A stretch of DNA of 64,000 nucleotides from Dehalococcoidia bacterium (lineage in GTDB: Bacteria > Chloroflexota > Dehalococcoidia > DSTF01 > JACRBR01): the NCBI GenBank assembly GCA_021462855.1, contig JAJTXQ010000046.1:40598-104597 (forward strand). The letters are read 5' to 3'. A model generated the notes under the pieces. It had not been told where the DNA came from. It did not search any database and saw only the letters and a program-made list of their open reading frames with translations. This document shows, piece after piece, positions 50,998 to 59,926 of the stretch (its first letter is position 1; each line of letters starts with the position of its first letter). Made by a program: the position numbers and the translations under genes.

Positions 50998-52926
50998 ATG
51001 AGCCAGGTCGACGAGATCAAGCAGCGCATCGACATCGTGGACCTCGTGTCGCAGCACGTGGCGCTGAAGCGCGCCGGGCGCGGGTTCACCGGGCTGTGCC
51101 CGTTCCATAGCGAGCGCACGCCGTCGTTCCATGTCGACCCGGCGCGGCAGTCGTGGCACTGCTTCGGCGCGTGCGGGACCGGCGGCGACATCTTCAGCTT
51201 CATCATGAGGAAGGACGGCGTCGAGTTCCGCGATGCGCTCGCGCTGCTCGCCGAGCGCGCGGGACTCACGCTCGAACGCCACCGCAACGCGCAGGAGGAC
51301 GCGCGCCGCGGCCGTCTGTTCGAGATGAACGAGGCGGCCGCCGCGTTCTTTCACGCGCAGCTGCAGGCGCAGGCGCCCGGCGCCGGCGCCGCTCGCACGT
51401 ACATCGACGAGCGCGCGATCGCACCGGCGTCGGTCGAACGGTTCCAGATCGGATACGCGCCGAACACGTGGGATGCGCTGCTCGCGCACCTCGGCGAGCG
51501 CGGGTTCACGCCCGCGGAGATCGTCGGCGCGGGGCTCGCGGTCGAGGGCGAGCGGGGCGCGTACGACCGCTTCCGCCACCGGCTGATGTTCCCGATCCGC
51601 GACGAGCGCGGCCGCGTTGCCGGGTTTGGCGGGCGCATGCTCCCGGGCGAGGCGATCGGCTCGGGAGGCGCCGGAGCGCCGCAGCCGAAGTACGTGAACA
51701 CGTCGCAATCGCCGATCTTCGACAAGGGCGCGATCCTGTACGCGCTCGACCTTGCGAAGGACGCGATCCGCGCCGAAGGCCGCGCCGTGATCGTCGAGGG
51801 GTACATGGACGTGATCGCCGCGCACGAGCACGGCTTTACCAACGTCGTCGCTTCGATGGGCACGGCGCTGACCGAGCGGCAGGTCGCGCTGCTCAAGCGC
51901 CATGCGCCCGTATTCGTGCTCGCGCTCGACGAGGACGCCGCCGGCATCGAAGCGACGCTGCGCAGCGGGTACGAGATCGTCAACAACAACCTGGCGCGCC
52001 GGCCGGTGCCGAACTCGCGCGGCGTCGTGCGGCAGGAGCTGAGCGCCGACGTCGAACTGCGCGTGCTGACGATGCCGCAGGGCCGCGACCCCGACGACGT
52101 CATCCGCAACGACGCCGGGCTCTGGCGCGAACTCGTTGACAATGCGGCGCCGTTGCTTGACTACGTGTTCGATCACGCCGCGCGCACGCACGACCTCACT
52201 GCGCCGCGCGGGCAATCCGCCGCCGCCGAGACGCTGCTGCCATGGCTCGCGCTCACCGGCGACCGCATCGTGCAGGCGCACTACCTGCAACGCCTCGCGC
52301 GCATGGTCAACGTCGATGAGCAGACGCTGCGGCAGGCGATGCGCCCTGCGGCGCGTGGCGCCGCGGCCACACGCGGCGCGCAGTCGCAACCGCAAGCGCG
52401 CGATGCCGGGCGCGACCGGCGCGAGGAGTTTTGTCTCGCTTTGCTTTTCCGCTATCCTGAGCTACGCGCCGAGGGTACTGGGATCGACCCCAACCTCTAC
52501 GGACGCAGCGAGAACCGCGAACTGTTCGAGGCATGGCTCCGGTGGGATGACGGAGGGGAGCCGTTCGAGGACACGCTGGGTGCGGACCTGCGTCCACAAT
52601 TTGAGCGCGTCAACAATCTCGATCTCCCTCCCTACACCGAAGATGCATTTGTCAAAGCCCTGCGTTCTACCGTGTGGGGCATCGAGCAGCAGCGACTCCG
52701 TCTCGCGAAGCGCGCGAGCGCGACCGTGCTCGCCGAGATCGCGAAAGACGGCGGCGTGAACATCGCGGAGCGCGCGCGCGACGTCTGGCAGAACGGCGGC
52801 GCGCAAGACGACAGCAGCGAAGATGAGGCTGATCCCGCTACGGCCTTCGTCGACGATATGGAAGCCGGACTGAAGGTCCACCAGCGTCTACTGAAGCAGC
52901 GGCGCGGCGACGAGCCCGCCGGGTGA
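50998..52926 (+). CDS. dnaG: DNA primase
   Basis: A 642-residue primase that makes RNA primers for replication. The zinc-binding domain has CPFH (Cys34, His37) and CFGAC (Cys55, Cys59), i.e. C-x3-C where CFGC (C-x2-C) is usual. The TOPRIM core shows [26 protein letters not shown] and [11 protein letters not shown]-terminal helicase-interaction region follows. The ATG at 50998 has GAGGACACG upstream. It is followed by rpoD 7 nt later, the classical primase-sigma operon. Confidence 0.95.
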   Translation: MSQVDEIKQRIDIVDLVSQHVALKRAGRGFTGLCPFHSERTPSFHVDPARQSWHCFGACGTGGDIFSFIMRKDGVEFRDALALLAERAGLTLERHRNAQEDARRGRLFEMNEAAAAFFHAQLQAQAPGAGAARTYIDERAIAPASVERFQIGYAPNTWDALLAHLGERGFTPAEIVGAGLAVEGERGAYDRFRHRLMFPIRDERGRVAGFGGRMLPGEAIGSGGAGAPQPKYVNTSQSPIFDKGAILYALDLAKDAIRAEGRAVIVEGYMDVIAAHEHGFTNVVASMGTALTERQVALLKRHAPVFVLALDEDAAGIEATLRSGYEIVNNNLARRPVPNSRGVVRQELSADVELRVLTMPQGRDPDDVIRNDAGLWRELVDNAAPLLDYVFDHAARTHDLTAPRGQSAAAETLLPWLALTGDRIVQAHYLQRLARMVNVDEQTLRQAMRPAARGAAATRGAQSQPQARDAGRDRREEFCLALLFRYPELRAEGTGIDPNLYGRSENRELFEAWLRWDDGGEPFEDTLGADLRPQFERVNNLDLPPYTEDAFVKALRSTVWGIEQQRLRLAKRASATVLAEIAKDGGVNIAERARDVWQNGGAQDDSSEDEADPATAFVDDMEAGLKVHQRLLKQRRGDEPAG

Positions 52927-52933
52927 GGTGGCA

Positions 52934-54478
52934 ATGAGCGGGAAGTACCGGGAACAGGCTTCTTCGATGCTGAACGGCGAATCCACCGCCAACGGCGCCC
53001 GCACCGAGATCCTCGTCGAAAGCGCCGAACTCAGCGAGATGTACCCCCGCACCACCGACGCCGTCCTCGTCAACGGCGCCCGCTCCAACGGCATCGTCGC
53101 CGACGCCTGGCCCGAGGGGCCCGCGCGCGAGGAGATCGAGGAAGAAGAGACCGAAAAAGAAGCGATCCCGCTCGAAGAGCAGGAAGGCATCGACGACCCG
53201 GTCCGCATGTACCTCCGCGAGATCGGCAAGGTCTTCCTGCTCAGCGCAGCCGATGAGAAGCGCCTCGCCCGCCAGATGGAAGAGGCGAAGCATATCGAAG
53301 CGATCGAGCGCCGCTGGCTGCGCGACCACAACCGCATGCCGAGCGGCCAGGAGATCCTCTTCAGCCTCCTCGACCAGTACCACCAGTCACAGAAGATCGT
53401 GAAGTTCATCTGCAAGGACATCGGCATCAAGGCCGGCGTCCTCTCGCAGCTCGTGCAAAACGAGCGCTGGCGCGAGACCGTGGACAAGGAGATGGACTTC
53501 GGCCTTGCCGGCCGCATCGCCGAGTACATGGGCAGCGACCAGGCCGTCGCCGAGCAGGAGATCGTGCGGCTCTCGATCATCACGCACATCCTGCGCTCCG
53601 AGCACCTCGCGGCGATCGGCGCGTACTACGGCAGCGAGAAGGCGATGATGCCGCCGCCGTGGGACAAGCTCAGCAAGCGCTGCAAGGAAGAGGACGCGCT
53701 CTGCGACTACTTCGCCTCGCTCAAGCGCGACGGCTTCCGCGCCGAGAAGCAGCTGACCGAGGCGAACCTGCGCCTCGTCGTCAGCGTGGCGAAAAAATAC
53801 ATCGGCCGCGGCATGTCGCTGCTCGACCTGATCCAGGAAGGCAACATCGGCCTCATCCGCGCCGTCGAGAAGTTCGACTACCGCAAGGGATTCAAGTTCA
53901 GCACGTACGCGACGTGGTGGATCCGGCAGGCGATCACCCGCGCGATCGCCGACCAGGCGCGCACCATCCGCATACCCGTGCACATGGTCGAGACGATCAA
54001 CAAGCTCGTGCGCGTGTCGCGCCGGCTGGTGCAGGAGTTCGGGCGCGAGCCGACCAGCGAGGAGATCGCGCGCGGCATGTCCGACCCGCGCCAGGGCCCG
54101 CCGTACACGCCCGAGAAGGTGCGGGAGATCATCAAGGTGTCGCAGGAGCCCGTCTCGCTCGAGACGCCGATCGGCGAGGAGGAGGACAGCCACCTCGGCG
54201 ACTTCCTGCCCGACGAGTCGGCGCTCGCGCCGGCCGACGCCGCTTCGCATCAGCTCCTGAAAGAGCAGGTGATGGACGTCCTGAACAGCCTGACGACGCG
54301 CGAGCGGAAGGTGCTCGAACTGCGCTTCGGGCTCGAGGACGGCCGCAGCCGCACGCTCGAAGAGGTCGGACGGGAGTTCCAGGTCACGCGCGAGCGCATC
54401 CGCCAGATCGAGGCGAAGGCGCTGCGCAAGCTCCGCCACCCTTCGCGCAGCAAGAAGCTGAAGGATTACCTCGAGTAA
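52934..54478 (+). CDS. rpoD: primary RNA polymerase sigma factor
   Basis: A 514-residue sigma70. It has region 1.2 ([22 protein letters not shown]), a non-conserved insert, region 2 ([61 protein letters not shown]...), region 3 and region 4.2 ([19 protein letters not shown]). Region 2.4 should read the TATAAT-like -10 boxes found here. The ATG at 52934 is preferred over a GTG 6 nt earlier because GAGGTGG is then well spaced. A terminator follows. Confidence 0.95.
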   Translation: MSGKYREQASSMLNGESTANGARTEILVESAELSEMYPRTTDAVLVNGARSNGIVADAWPEGPAREEIEEEETEKEAIPLEEQEGIDDPVRMYLREIGKVFLLSAADEKRLARQMEEAKHIEAIERRWLRDHNRMPSGQEILFSLLDQYHQSQKIVKFICKDIGIKAGVLSQLVQNERWRETVDKEMDFGLAGRIAEYMGSDQAVAEQEIVRLSIITHILRSEHLAAIGAYYGSEKAMMPPPWDKLSKRCKEEDALCDYFASLKRDGFRAEKQLTEANLRLVVSVAKKYIGRGMSLLDLIQEGNIGLIRAVEKFDYRKGFKFSTYATWWIRQAITRAIADQARTIRIPVHMVETINKLVRVSRRLVQEFGREPTSEEIARGMSDPRQGPPYTPEKVREIIKVSQEPVSLETPIGEEEDSHLGDFLPDESALAPADAASHQLLKEQVMDVLNSLTTRERKVLELRFGLEDGRSRTLEEVGREFQVTRERIRQIEAKALRKLRHPSRSKKLKDYLE

Positions 54479-54503
54479 CCCGGCGCGCCAGCGAACGCGA
54501 ACG

Positions 54504-54530
54504 ACGCGGCCCGGCGGGCCGCGTTTCTGT
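54504..54530 (+). terminator. terminator after rpoD
   Basis: ACGCGGCCC (54504-54512) pairs with GGGCCGCGT (54516-54524) around GGC, followed by TTCTGT. Confidence 0.7.
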
Positions 54531-54651
54531 TCGTGCCGTCGATCCGTCGCGGAGGCATCGCGTCAACGGTGCTGCCAGCGCGGAACCGGCGTCCCGCGGC
54601 CGGCATGTGCAGGTTCGGACGATGCTGGCATGCGCTAAGGGGCGCGCCGCT

Positions 54652-55308
54652 CTACAGCACCGACTCGCTCGCCTCGAACGGCGGGTACGGCGGGAACAGC
54701 GATTCGAGCTCGCGGCGGATCGGGTCGTCGGGCGGAAGGTAGCGGCTGAAGTCGCCGTCCGGCTCGGGTCGCTCGCGCTGGCCGGTGACCTTCGCATCCA
54801 TGATCTTGTTCTGCAGCATGATCAGGCCGGTGAGCAGCGACTCCGGCCGCGGCGGGCACCCGGGCACGTACACATCGACCGGCACGATGAGGTTCACGCC
54901 GGGCAGCACGCTGTAGCCGTACGCGAACGGGCCGCCCATGATCGCGCAGCCGCCCATCGAGATCGCCCACTTCGGTTCCGGCATCTGCAGCCAGATGCGG
55001 CGGATCGCCGGCGCCATCTTCCACGTGCAGGTGCCCGACACGATCATCAGGTCGGCCTGCCGCGGCGACGCGCGGAAGATCTCCGCCCCGAAGCGCGAGA
55101 TGTCGTACCGCGGCGTCGCCGTCGCGATCATCTCCATCGCGCAGCACGCAAGGCCGAACATCGTTGGCCACAGCGATGAGCTGCGCGCCCAGTTCATGAC
55201 CGTATCCACGCCGGTCAGCAGGATGTTCTGCTCGACATCGGTGTCGACGCCGGCGGCGGCGCCAACAAGCGCCGGCTGGCCTGCGATGGGGATCGTGTCC
55301 TGCGTCAT
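54652..55308 (-). CDS. nuoB: NADH-quinone oxidoreductase subunit B (isolated)
   Basis: A 218-residue NuoB/PSST subunit binding cluster N2. Ligand Cys are the pair Cys55-Cys56 (GLACCAME), Cys121 (SMGGCAIM) and Cys151 ([10 protein letters not shown]). The rest of complex I is not beside it: neighbours are rpoD and a DUF3105 gene. Other nuo genes must lie elsewhere, or this is an extra copy. The C-terminal 45 residues are Pro/Arg-rich beyond the core. It is convergent with rpoD. Confidence 0.93.
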   Translation of the reverse strand: MTQDTIPIAGQPALVGAAAGVDTDVEQNILLTGVDTVMNWARSSSLWPTMFGLACCAMEMIATATPRYDISRFGAEIFRASPRQADLMIVSGTCTWKMAPAIRRIWLQMPEPKWAISMGGCAIMGGPFAYGYSVLPGVNLIVPVDVYVPGCPPRPESLLTGLIMLQNKIMDAKVTGQRERPEPDGDFSRYLPPDDPIRRELESLFPPYPPFEASESVL

Positions 55309-55365
55309 CGGACTTCCATTCTGACCGATCGACCCCCCTGCGGCAATTTCGCAAGCGCGCTGCTG

Positions 55366-56076
55366 CTAATTCACCGAGACGCCGTTGCTGCAGAAGCCCT
55401 CCGGGTCGAAGCGGCAGCTGTGCGCCTTGATGAACGCGCGCGCCCGCTCGTCGGTGTAGTCGGCGGCCGGCATGCTGTCGACGCGCGTCCACGCGGCGAG
55501 CGCGATCGTGTCGTCCGGCAGGTCGCCCGATGGCGCCATCACCACGCGCGCGCCGAGCGACAGCTCCTGCTCGACGATGCCGCGCGCGCGGCGCGCCACG
55601 TCCATGCAGGCCGGCGTCTGGCAGTTGTAGCCCAGGAACACGCCCGCGTGCTCCTGGATGTGCGGGATCGTCTCGCGCGGGATCTCGAAGTCGTAGATGC
55701 CGGGATTGGGCGGGATGTCGATGACGTGCTCCGCATCGATCCGCACGTTGCGCTGCACCGGCAGGGGCAATCCAGACGTGGGCGGGTTCGATGCGTAGCA
55801 CTGCTCGTGGACCACGCCGTCGTCGCAGAACGGCACACGCTCCGCGAGCGGCCAGCCCGGCGTGTGCTTCCGCCCCTGGTTGGGCACGAACGTCCCCGGC
55901 AACCCTTCGCGGTCGTCGTGCTCGGCGCGGCTCGCCTCGTTCGCGAGCGGGTTGCTGACGATGTTGACCGCGTCCTCGCCATGCACGAACCCGCCATACA
56001 ACACGACGTTCAGCGCCGCGAAGAACAGGAACAATGCCGCGAGCGCGAGCGTGCCAGTGCTCAAGCGGATGCGCAT
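55366..56076 (-). CDS. DUF3105-like membrane protein
   Basis: A 236-residue protein with one N-terminal helix (about 7-27) and a DUF3105-type extracytoplasmic domain: CYASNPPTSGLPLP, a late PGIYDFEIP and IQEHAGVFLGYNC match the family's N-P-P-x-S-G, G-x-Y and E-H-G-x-V-x2-x-Y pattern. Several cysteines (FCDD, QC, NC, AC, SC, FC) may form disulfides. Function unknown. The ATG at 56076 follows TATACT by 7 nt, suggesting a leaderless mRNA, and is divergent from the hydrolase gene, 59 bp away. Confidence 0.7.
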   Translation of the reverse strand: MRIRLSTGTLALAALFLFFAALNVVLYGGFVHGEDAVNIVSNPLANEASRAEHDDREGLPGTFVPNQGRKHTPGWPLAERVPFCDDGVVHEQCYASNPPTSGLPLPVQRNVRIDAEHVIDIPPNPGIYDFEIPRETIPHIQEHAGVFLGYNCQTPACMDVARRARGIVEQELSLGARVVMAPSGDLPDDTIALAAWTRVDSMPAADYTDERARAFIKAHSCRFDPEGFCSNGVSVN

Positions 56077-56083
56077 CGCCCGG

Positions 56084-56089
56084 AGTATA
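56084..56089 (-). promoter_or_regulatory. -10 box of leaderless DUF3105 gene
   Basis: Minus-strand TATACT ends 7 nt before the ATG at 56076. Confidence 0.45.
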
Positions 56090-56120
56090 TCGGCGCGCTG
56101 CCCTTGACCCCGCGCTCGCG

Positions 56121-56126
56121 TAGACT
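56121..56126 (+). promoter_or_regulatory. -10 box of leaderless hydrolase gene
   Basis: TAGACT ends 9 nt before the ATG at 56136. A TTGACC at 56104 is too close to act as its -35. Confidence 0.4.
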
Positions 56127-56135
56127 GCGGCGGAC

Positions 56136-57314
56136 ATGGCGCAGCTCGCACGGCGTTTCGTCATCCGCGCGTGGCCGCTGCTCGCGGCGCTCGCGTCGTT
56201 CGCGGTCGTGCCGGCGCTGCTCTCGCTGAGCGCGCCCGGCCGCGCCGCCGTCATGACGTCGCTCTACCTGCCGGACATGGTGCTGCAGCTCCCCGGCCCG
56301 CGCCCGGTCGAGCTGTTCACCGACGCGCCCCGGGTCGAGCACGTGACGATCGACTACGAGAGCCGCAACGGCCCGCGTTCGGTCGAGGCCGACCTCTACG
56401 TACCGCGCAATGCGACGGCCAACCGCGGCGTCGTGTTCTCCATGGGCGCGCCGCCGCTCGACCTCGACGACAAGCGCCTGGTGCGCATCGCCGACGCCGC
56501 CGCGCGCTCGGGCGTGGTGATGCTCGTGCCGTTCTCGGAGCGGCTCGACGCCCGCCTGATCCTGCCAGAGGAGATCGATGCGCTTGTCGCCGAGTTCCGC
56601 TACGTGCAGCAACTGCCCGGCGTCGACCCGGCGCGCGTCGGCTTCTTCGGCGCGAGCGTCGGCGGCTCGCTGGCGCTCGTCGCGGCCGCCGACCCGCGGA
56701 TCGCCGAGGAGGGTGACCAGGTCGTGTCGTTCGGCGGCTACTGGGACGCGCTCGACACGTTCGGCGCGATCGCCACGCACCACATCGCCTACGGCGACGT
56801 CGACGAAGCGTGGACGCCGCGCGACCACTCGGAGCACGTCATGGCCGAACAGCTCATCGACATCGTCGGCGATACGGACGACCGCGACCTGCTCGAGCGC
56901 TGGTTTCTCGACGACGAGCCGATCGACACATCGCGCGTCGCGTCGCTGTCGCCGGTCGCGCGCGACGCCTACGACTTCCTCACCAACGAAGACCCGGACC
57001 GGATCGATGAGCTGATCGACCGGCTTCCCGACGACGCGGTGGCGAACCTCGACTACCTGTCGCCGCGCACGTCGATCGATCGCGTGCGCGCGGAGCTGTT
57101 CATCCTGCACGACCGCGCCGACCCGTTCATCCCGTATACCGAGACGCGGCGCATGAAGGACGCGCTGCGCGGACGCCCCCGCGCGCACTTCGACGAGCTG
57201 CGCCTGTTCCAGCACGTCTCGCCGAAGCTCAATCAGCGCCCGGAGATCATCGCCGTCGATGTCACGCGCGTGCTGTTCCGTCTCTACCAGCTCATGCGGA
57301 CGTGGTACGGCTAG
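56136..57314 (+). CDS. alpha/beta hydrolase, membrane-anchored
   Basis: A 392-residue protein with an N-terminal helix (about 12-32) and an alpha/beta-hydrolase domain. The nucleophile elbow is GFFGASVGGSLAL (Ser), the acid is in ILHDRADPFIP and the His in LRLFQHVSP. It is most like acyl-ester or peptide hydrolases of the dienelactone/prolyl-oligopeptidase-like group; substrate unknown. It ends near the start of the exporter gene (stop 57314, exporter ATG 57353). Confidence 0.75.
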   Translation: MAQLARRFVIRAWPLLAALASFAVVPALLSLSAPGRAAVMTSLYLPDMVLQLPGPRPVELFTDAPRVEHVTIDYESRNGPRSVEADLYVPRNATANRGVVFSMGAPPLDLDDKRLVRIADAAARSGVVMLVPFSERLDARLILPEEIDALVAEFRYVQQLPGVDPARVGFFGASVGGSLALVAAADPRIAEEGDQVVSFGGYWDALDTFGAIATHHIAYGDVDEAWTPRDHSEHVMAEQLIDIVGDTDDRDLLERWFLDDEPIDTSRVASLSPVARDAYDFLTNEDPDRIDELIDRLPDDAVANLDYLSPRTSIDRVRAELFILHDRADPFIPYTETRRMKDALRGRPRAHFDELRLFQHVSPKLNQRPEIIAVDVTRVLFRLYQLMRTWYG

Positions 57315-57341
57315 CTGCTGTCCCGCCGCGCGCCGCGCCAG

Positions 57342-57347
57342 TACAGT
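57342..57347 (+). promoter_or_regulatory. -10 box of leaderless EamA gene
   Basis: TACAGT ends 5 nt before the ATG at 57353, without a ribosome site. Confidence 0.35.
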
Positions 57348-57352
57348 CAACG

Positions 57353-58279
57353 ATGCGCACATCCGGCCCCGGCCAGCTTGTCGATGACGCGCCGTGGCTG
57401 CCGGTCGGCGCCGTCGCGGCGGCCGTCGCGACGTGGGGCATCGCCAGCCCGCTGATCAAGTTCGCGTCGCTCGGCGGGCCGGCGCTGTCGTTCTACCGGC
57501 TCGCCGGCGGCGTCGCCGTGCTGCTCGCGATCGTCGCGTTCACGCGGCAGCCGCTGACCGCGCGCGGCATGCGCTGGGCGGCGCTCGGCGGCGCCGTCTT
57601 CGGCGTGAACATGCTCCTCTACGTGCTCGCGCTCAAGACCACGACCGTGGCCAACGCCACGCTCATCGGCGCGCTGCAGCCGGCGATCACCGCCGCCGTC
57701 GCCGGGCCGATGTTCGGCGAGCGCATCACGCGCCGCGACGTCACGTGCATCGCCGTCGCCATCGGCGGCGTGGCGCTCGTCATCGCCGGTTCGGCGGGCA
57801 ACCCCGAGTGGAACCCGGCGGGCGACGCCCTCGCCGCGGGGGCGGTGCTGACGTTTACCGCCTACTTCCTCATTTCCAAGCGCGCGCGCGCGCACGTCGG
57901 CACGCTCGAGTACATGACGGGGGTGCACGCCGCCGCGGCTGTCGCCGCCGCGCCGGTCGCGCTCGGCGATCCCGGCGCGCTGTGGCCGCTCGAAGTCAAG
58001 GACTGGCTGATCGTCGGGTTCTTCGCGTTGATCTCGGGCACGCTGGGGCAGTTCGTGATCGGCTGGGCGCACCGGTACGTCGACGTGTCGCTGTCGTCGT
58101 TGATGATGCTCGGCGTTCCGGTCATCGCCCCGCTCGCCGCCTGGCCGATGCTCGGCGAGTCGATCGGGCCGTTGCAGTTCGCCGGCGCCGCGGTCACGCT
58201 GGCCGCGATCGGCGCCATGCTGCGCCGCCCGGGCGCCGAAGCGGCCGAGGAACTGAGCCCCGCCGGCAGCGCGATGTAG
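57353..58279 (+). CDS. EamA/DMT-family transporter
   Basis: A 308-residue ten-helix exporter with two EamA repeats. The first has VATWGIASPLIKFASLGGPALSFYRLAGG, the second begins near AAGAVLTFTAYFLISKRA. It is not closely similar to the DMT protein at 1344-2255. Substrate is unknown. The ATG at 57353 begins a sensible N-terminus; a GTG at 57302 would run into the previous gene. Confidence 0.87.
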   Translation: MRTSGPGQLVDDAPWLPVGAVAAAVATWGIASPLIKFASLGGPALSFYRLAGGVAVLLAIVAFTRQPLTARGMRWAALGGAVFGVNMLLYVLALKTTTVANATLIGALQPAITAAVAGPMFGERITRRDVTCIAVAIGGVALVIAGSAGNPEWNPAGDALAAGAVLTFTAYFLISKRARAHVGTLEYMTGVHAAAAVAAAPVALGDPGALWPLEVKDWLIVGFFALISGTLGQFVIGWAHRYVDVSLSSLMMLGVPVIAPLAAWPMLGESIGPLQFAGAAVTLAAIGAMLRRPGAEAAEELSPAGSAM

Positions 58280-58281
58280 CG

Positions 58282-58494
58282 CTATTCCTCGACGGCGCCC
58301 TGGGACAGCAGGAACTGCTTCGCCTCGTCGACGCTGTTGAACACGCGCGAGCCGATCGCGTCGATCGCGTCGACGATGTCATCGTCCGCCGCGTCGTCGT
58401 ACGCCTTGTCGACGATGCTCGCGCGCTCGACCCGCCCCTGCGCCGCGAACCCGTCGTCGAGATACGGCGCGACCTTGCTCCACTTGACTGCCAT
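58282..58494 (-). CDS. small acidic DUF2795-like protein
   Basis: A 70-residue acidic protein (MAVKWSKVAPYLDDGF...VDEAKQFLLSQGAVEE). The helical pattern, with a DDDIVDAIDAI segment and a final N-S-V-D-E-A, resembles DUF2795, a small domain of unknown function. It has an AGGAGCG ribosome site before the ATG. It ends 3 nt from the convergent exporter stop. Confidence 0.55.
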   Translation of the reverse strand: MAVKWSKVAPYLDDGFAAQGRVERASIVDKAYDDAADDDIVDAIDAIGSRVFNSVDEAKQFLLSQGAVEE

Positions 58495-58775
58495 CGTCCG
58501 CTCCTGCTGTGCCGTGGTGAATCGCCGGAGTATACCCGCGCCGCATGGGTGGCGGTACCGGCCCGCCACCAGCGGCGCCGCGCAACCCGCACGCCGTACA
58601 CGGCGCGCGCGCGCGACCAGCGCGACATGAGGCTGGTGTTGTGCAGCAACGTCACCCGTGCATCAGGCCTGCCGTGCAATGGACTCTACCAAGCGGGCGA
58701 TACGGGTTCCGGCGCGCGCGCCCGGCGGCAGGCTGTCGGCCGCGAATGCGCTTGGCTTGGCGGTGGGAAGTTAGC

Positions 58776-58850
58776 TGGCTCCCTGGGCAGGACTCGAACC
58801 TACAACCCATCGGTTAACAGCCGATTGCTCTACCATTGAGCTACCAGGGA
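58776..58850 (-). tRNA. tRNA-Asn (anticodon GUU)
   Basis: On the minus strand a complete cloverleaf folds. The acceptor is TCCCTGG/CCAGGGA, the D stem GCTC/GAGC, the anticodon stem ATCGG/CCGAT around CTGTTAA, and the T stem GTAGG/CCTGC around TTCGAGT. The anticodon is GTT, discriminator G and encoded CCA, 75 nt. A U1-A72 pair starts the acceptor, as in other bacterial tRNA-Asn. Confidence 0.95.
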
Positions 58851-58981
58851 GCGAACACCGGGCGGTGCGCCGCATGGTATCGAATCCAGCGCCGCCGCCT
58901 CAAGGAATCATCGGCACCCGGCCCCTCGGACGAAAGGCGCCCGGACCGCCCGCCCCCGGCTCCCCCGGCAGACTGTGCGCC

Positions 58982-59381
58982 ATGACGGGCACCGCGACCG
59001 CACCCGCCTCCGGCATCGAACTGGGCGCGCGGGAAGCCCGCGACATCATCGTGCGCGCGCAGGGGCTCGCGGGCGGGCGCGACGCGCCGCGCACCGTGAC
59101 GGCGATGCTGGCGCGCCTCGGTGCGGTGCAGCTCGACACCATCTCGGTGCTCGCGCGCGCGCGCGAGCTCGTCGCGTACGCGCGGCTCGGCGGCGTGCCG
59201 CGGGCGGCGATCGAGGCGGCGGGATGGTGGAACTGGTCCGCCGCCAAACAGGCGCTCGAGGCCCTGCATCGCACCGGCGAAGCCGTCGTCACGACGCGCG
59301 CCGGATGGAAGCGGGCGGGTGTACGATCTGCGGGAACGCGCGATCCCGGCCGCGTTGCGGCCACGAGCGCCAGCGCGCTGA
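58982..59381 (+). pseudogene. decayed YcaQ/AlkZ-type winged-helix DNA glycosylase
   Basis: The family is normally about 380-400 residues. Here the N-terminus is intact for about 78 residues (AREARDIIVRAQGLAG, MLARLGAVQLDTISVLARARELV). It then jumps directly to a late-family segment (GWWNWSAAKQALEALHRTGE) with the central 100-odd residues gone. At 59312-59319 the sequence CGGGCGGG, a 4-bp duplication, breaks the frame; the correct frame resumes as VYDLRERAIPAALRP and stops at 59381, so the C-terminal third is also missing. It cannot be a working glycosylase. The ATG at 58982 is the original start. Confidence 0.75.
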
Positions 59382-59442
59382 CCGCTGCGACCGCGATTCG
59401 AATCGACTTCATGGCGCGGTACGATTCGCGTGGAGGCGGAAC

Positions 59443-59829
59443 GTGCCCGACAGCGGCGGCCTGCGGCTTGAGTTGTTCGTACGCGATGTACCGCGCTCCG
59501 TGGCGTTCTACCGCGACGTCCTCGGTTTCGTGGCTGAACCCCAATCCGCCGGCTACGTGCCGATGTCGCGCGGCGCGGCGCGCATCGCGCTCGGCGCCGC
59601 CGCGGACCTGCCGACGCAGCACTACTTCCGCCCGGATGTGTTCAGCACGCGGCCCGGCGCCGGCGTGGAGATCGTGCTGGAGGTGGATGATGTCGCCGAC
59701 GAGTACGCGCGTCTCGTGGCGCGAGGACATGCGGTGCTCTCCCCGCTGCGGCAGCAGCCGTGGGGCCTCACCGACTTCCGGCTCGCGGATCCCGACGGCT
59801 ACTACATACGCGTCACGTCGCGAGGATAG
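59443..59829 (+). CDS. VOC-family (glyoxalase-fold) protein
   Basis: A 128-residue single VOC domain: LRLELFVRDVPRSVAFYRDVLGF at the start and a final PDGYYIRVTSRG, with the metal positions E (first strand) and usual late residue. It is of the bleomycin-resistance/glyoxalase superfamily; function unknown. The GTG at 59443 follows GGAGGCGGAAC. It lies just after the decayed glycosylase gene. Confidence 0.8.
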   Translation: MPDSGGLRLELFVRDVPRSVAFYRDVLGFVAEPQSAGYVPMSRGAARIALGAAADLPTQHYFRPDVFSTRPGAGVEIVLEVDDVADEYARLVARGHAVLSPLRQQPWGLTDFRLADPDGYYIRVTSRG

Positions 59830-59926
59830 CCCTGGCTCCACGGTTCGTCGCCGGGGGCTGACCCCGGTTGCGCCTTGCGGCCGCGAATGTTGCACTACAC
59901 GCCAACACGCGCGCGACGGAGGCACG

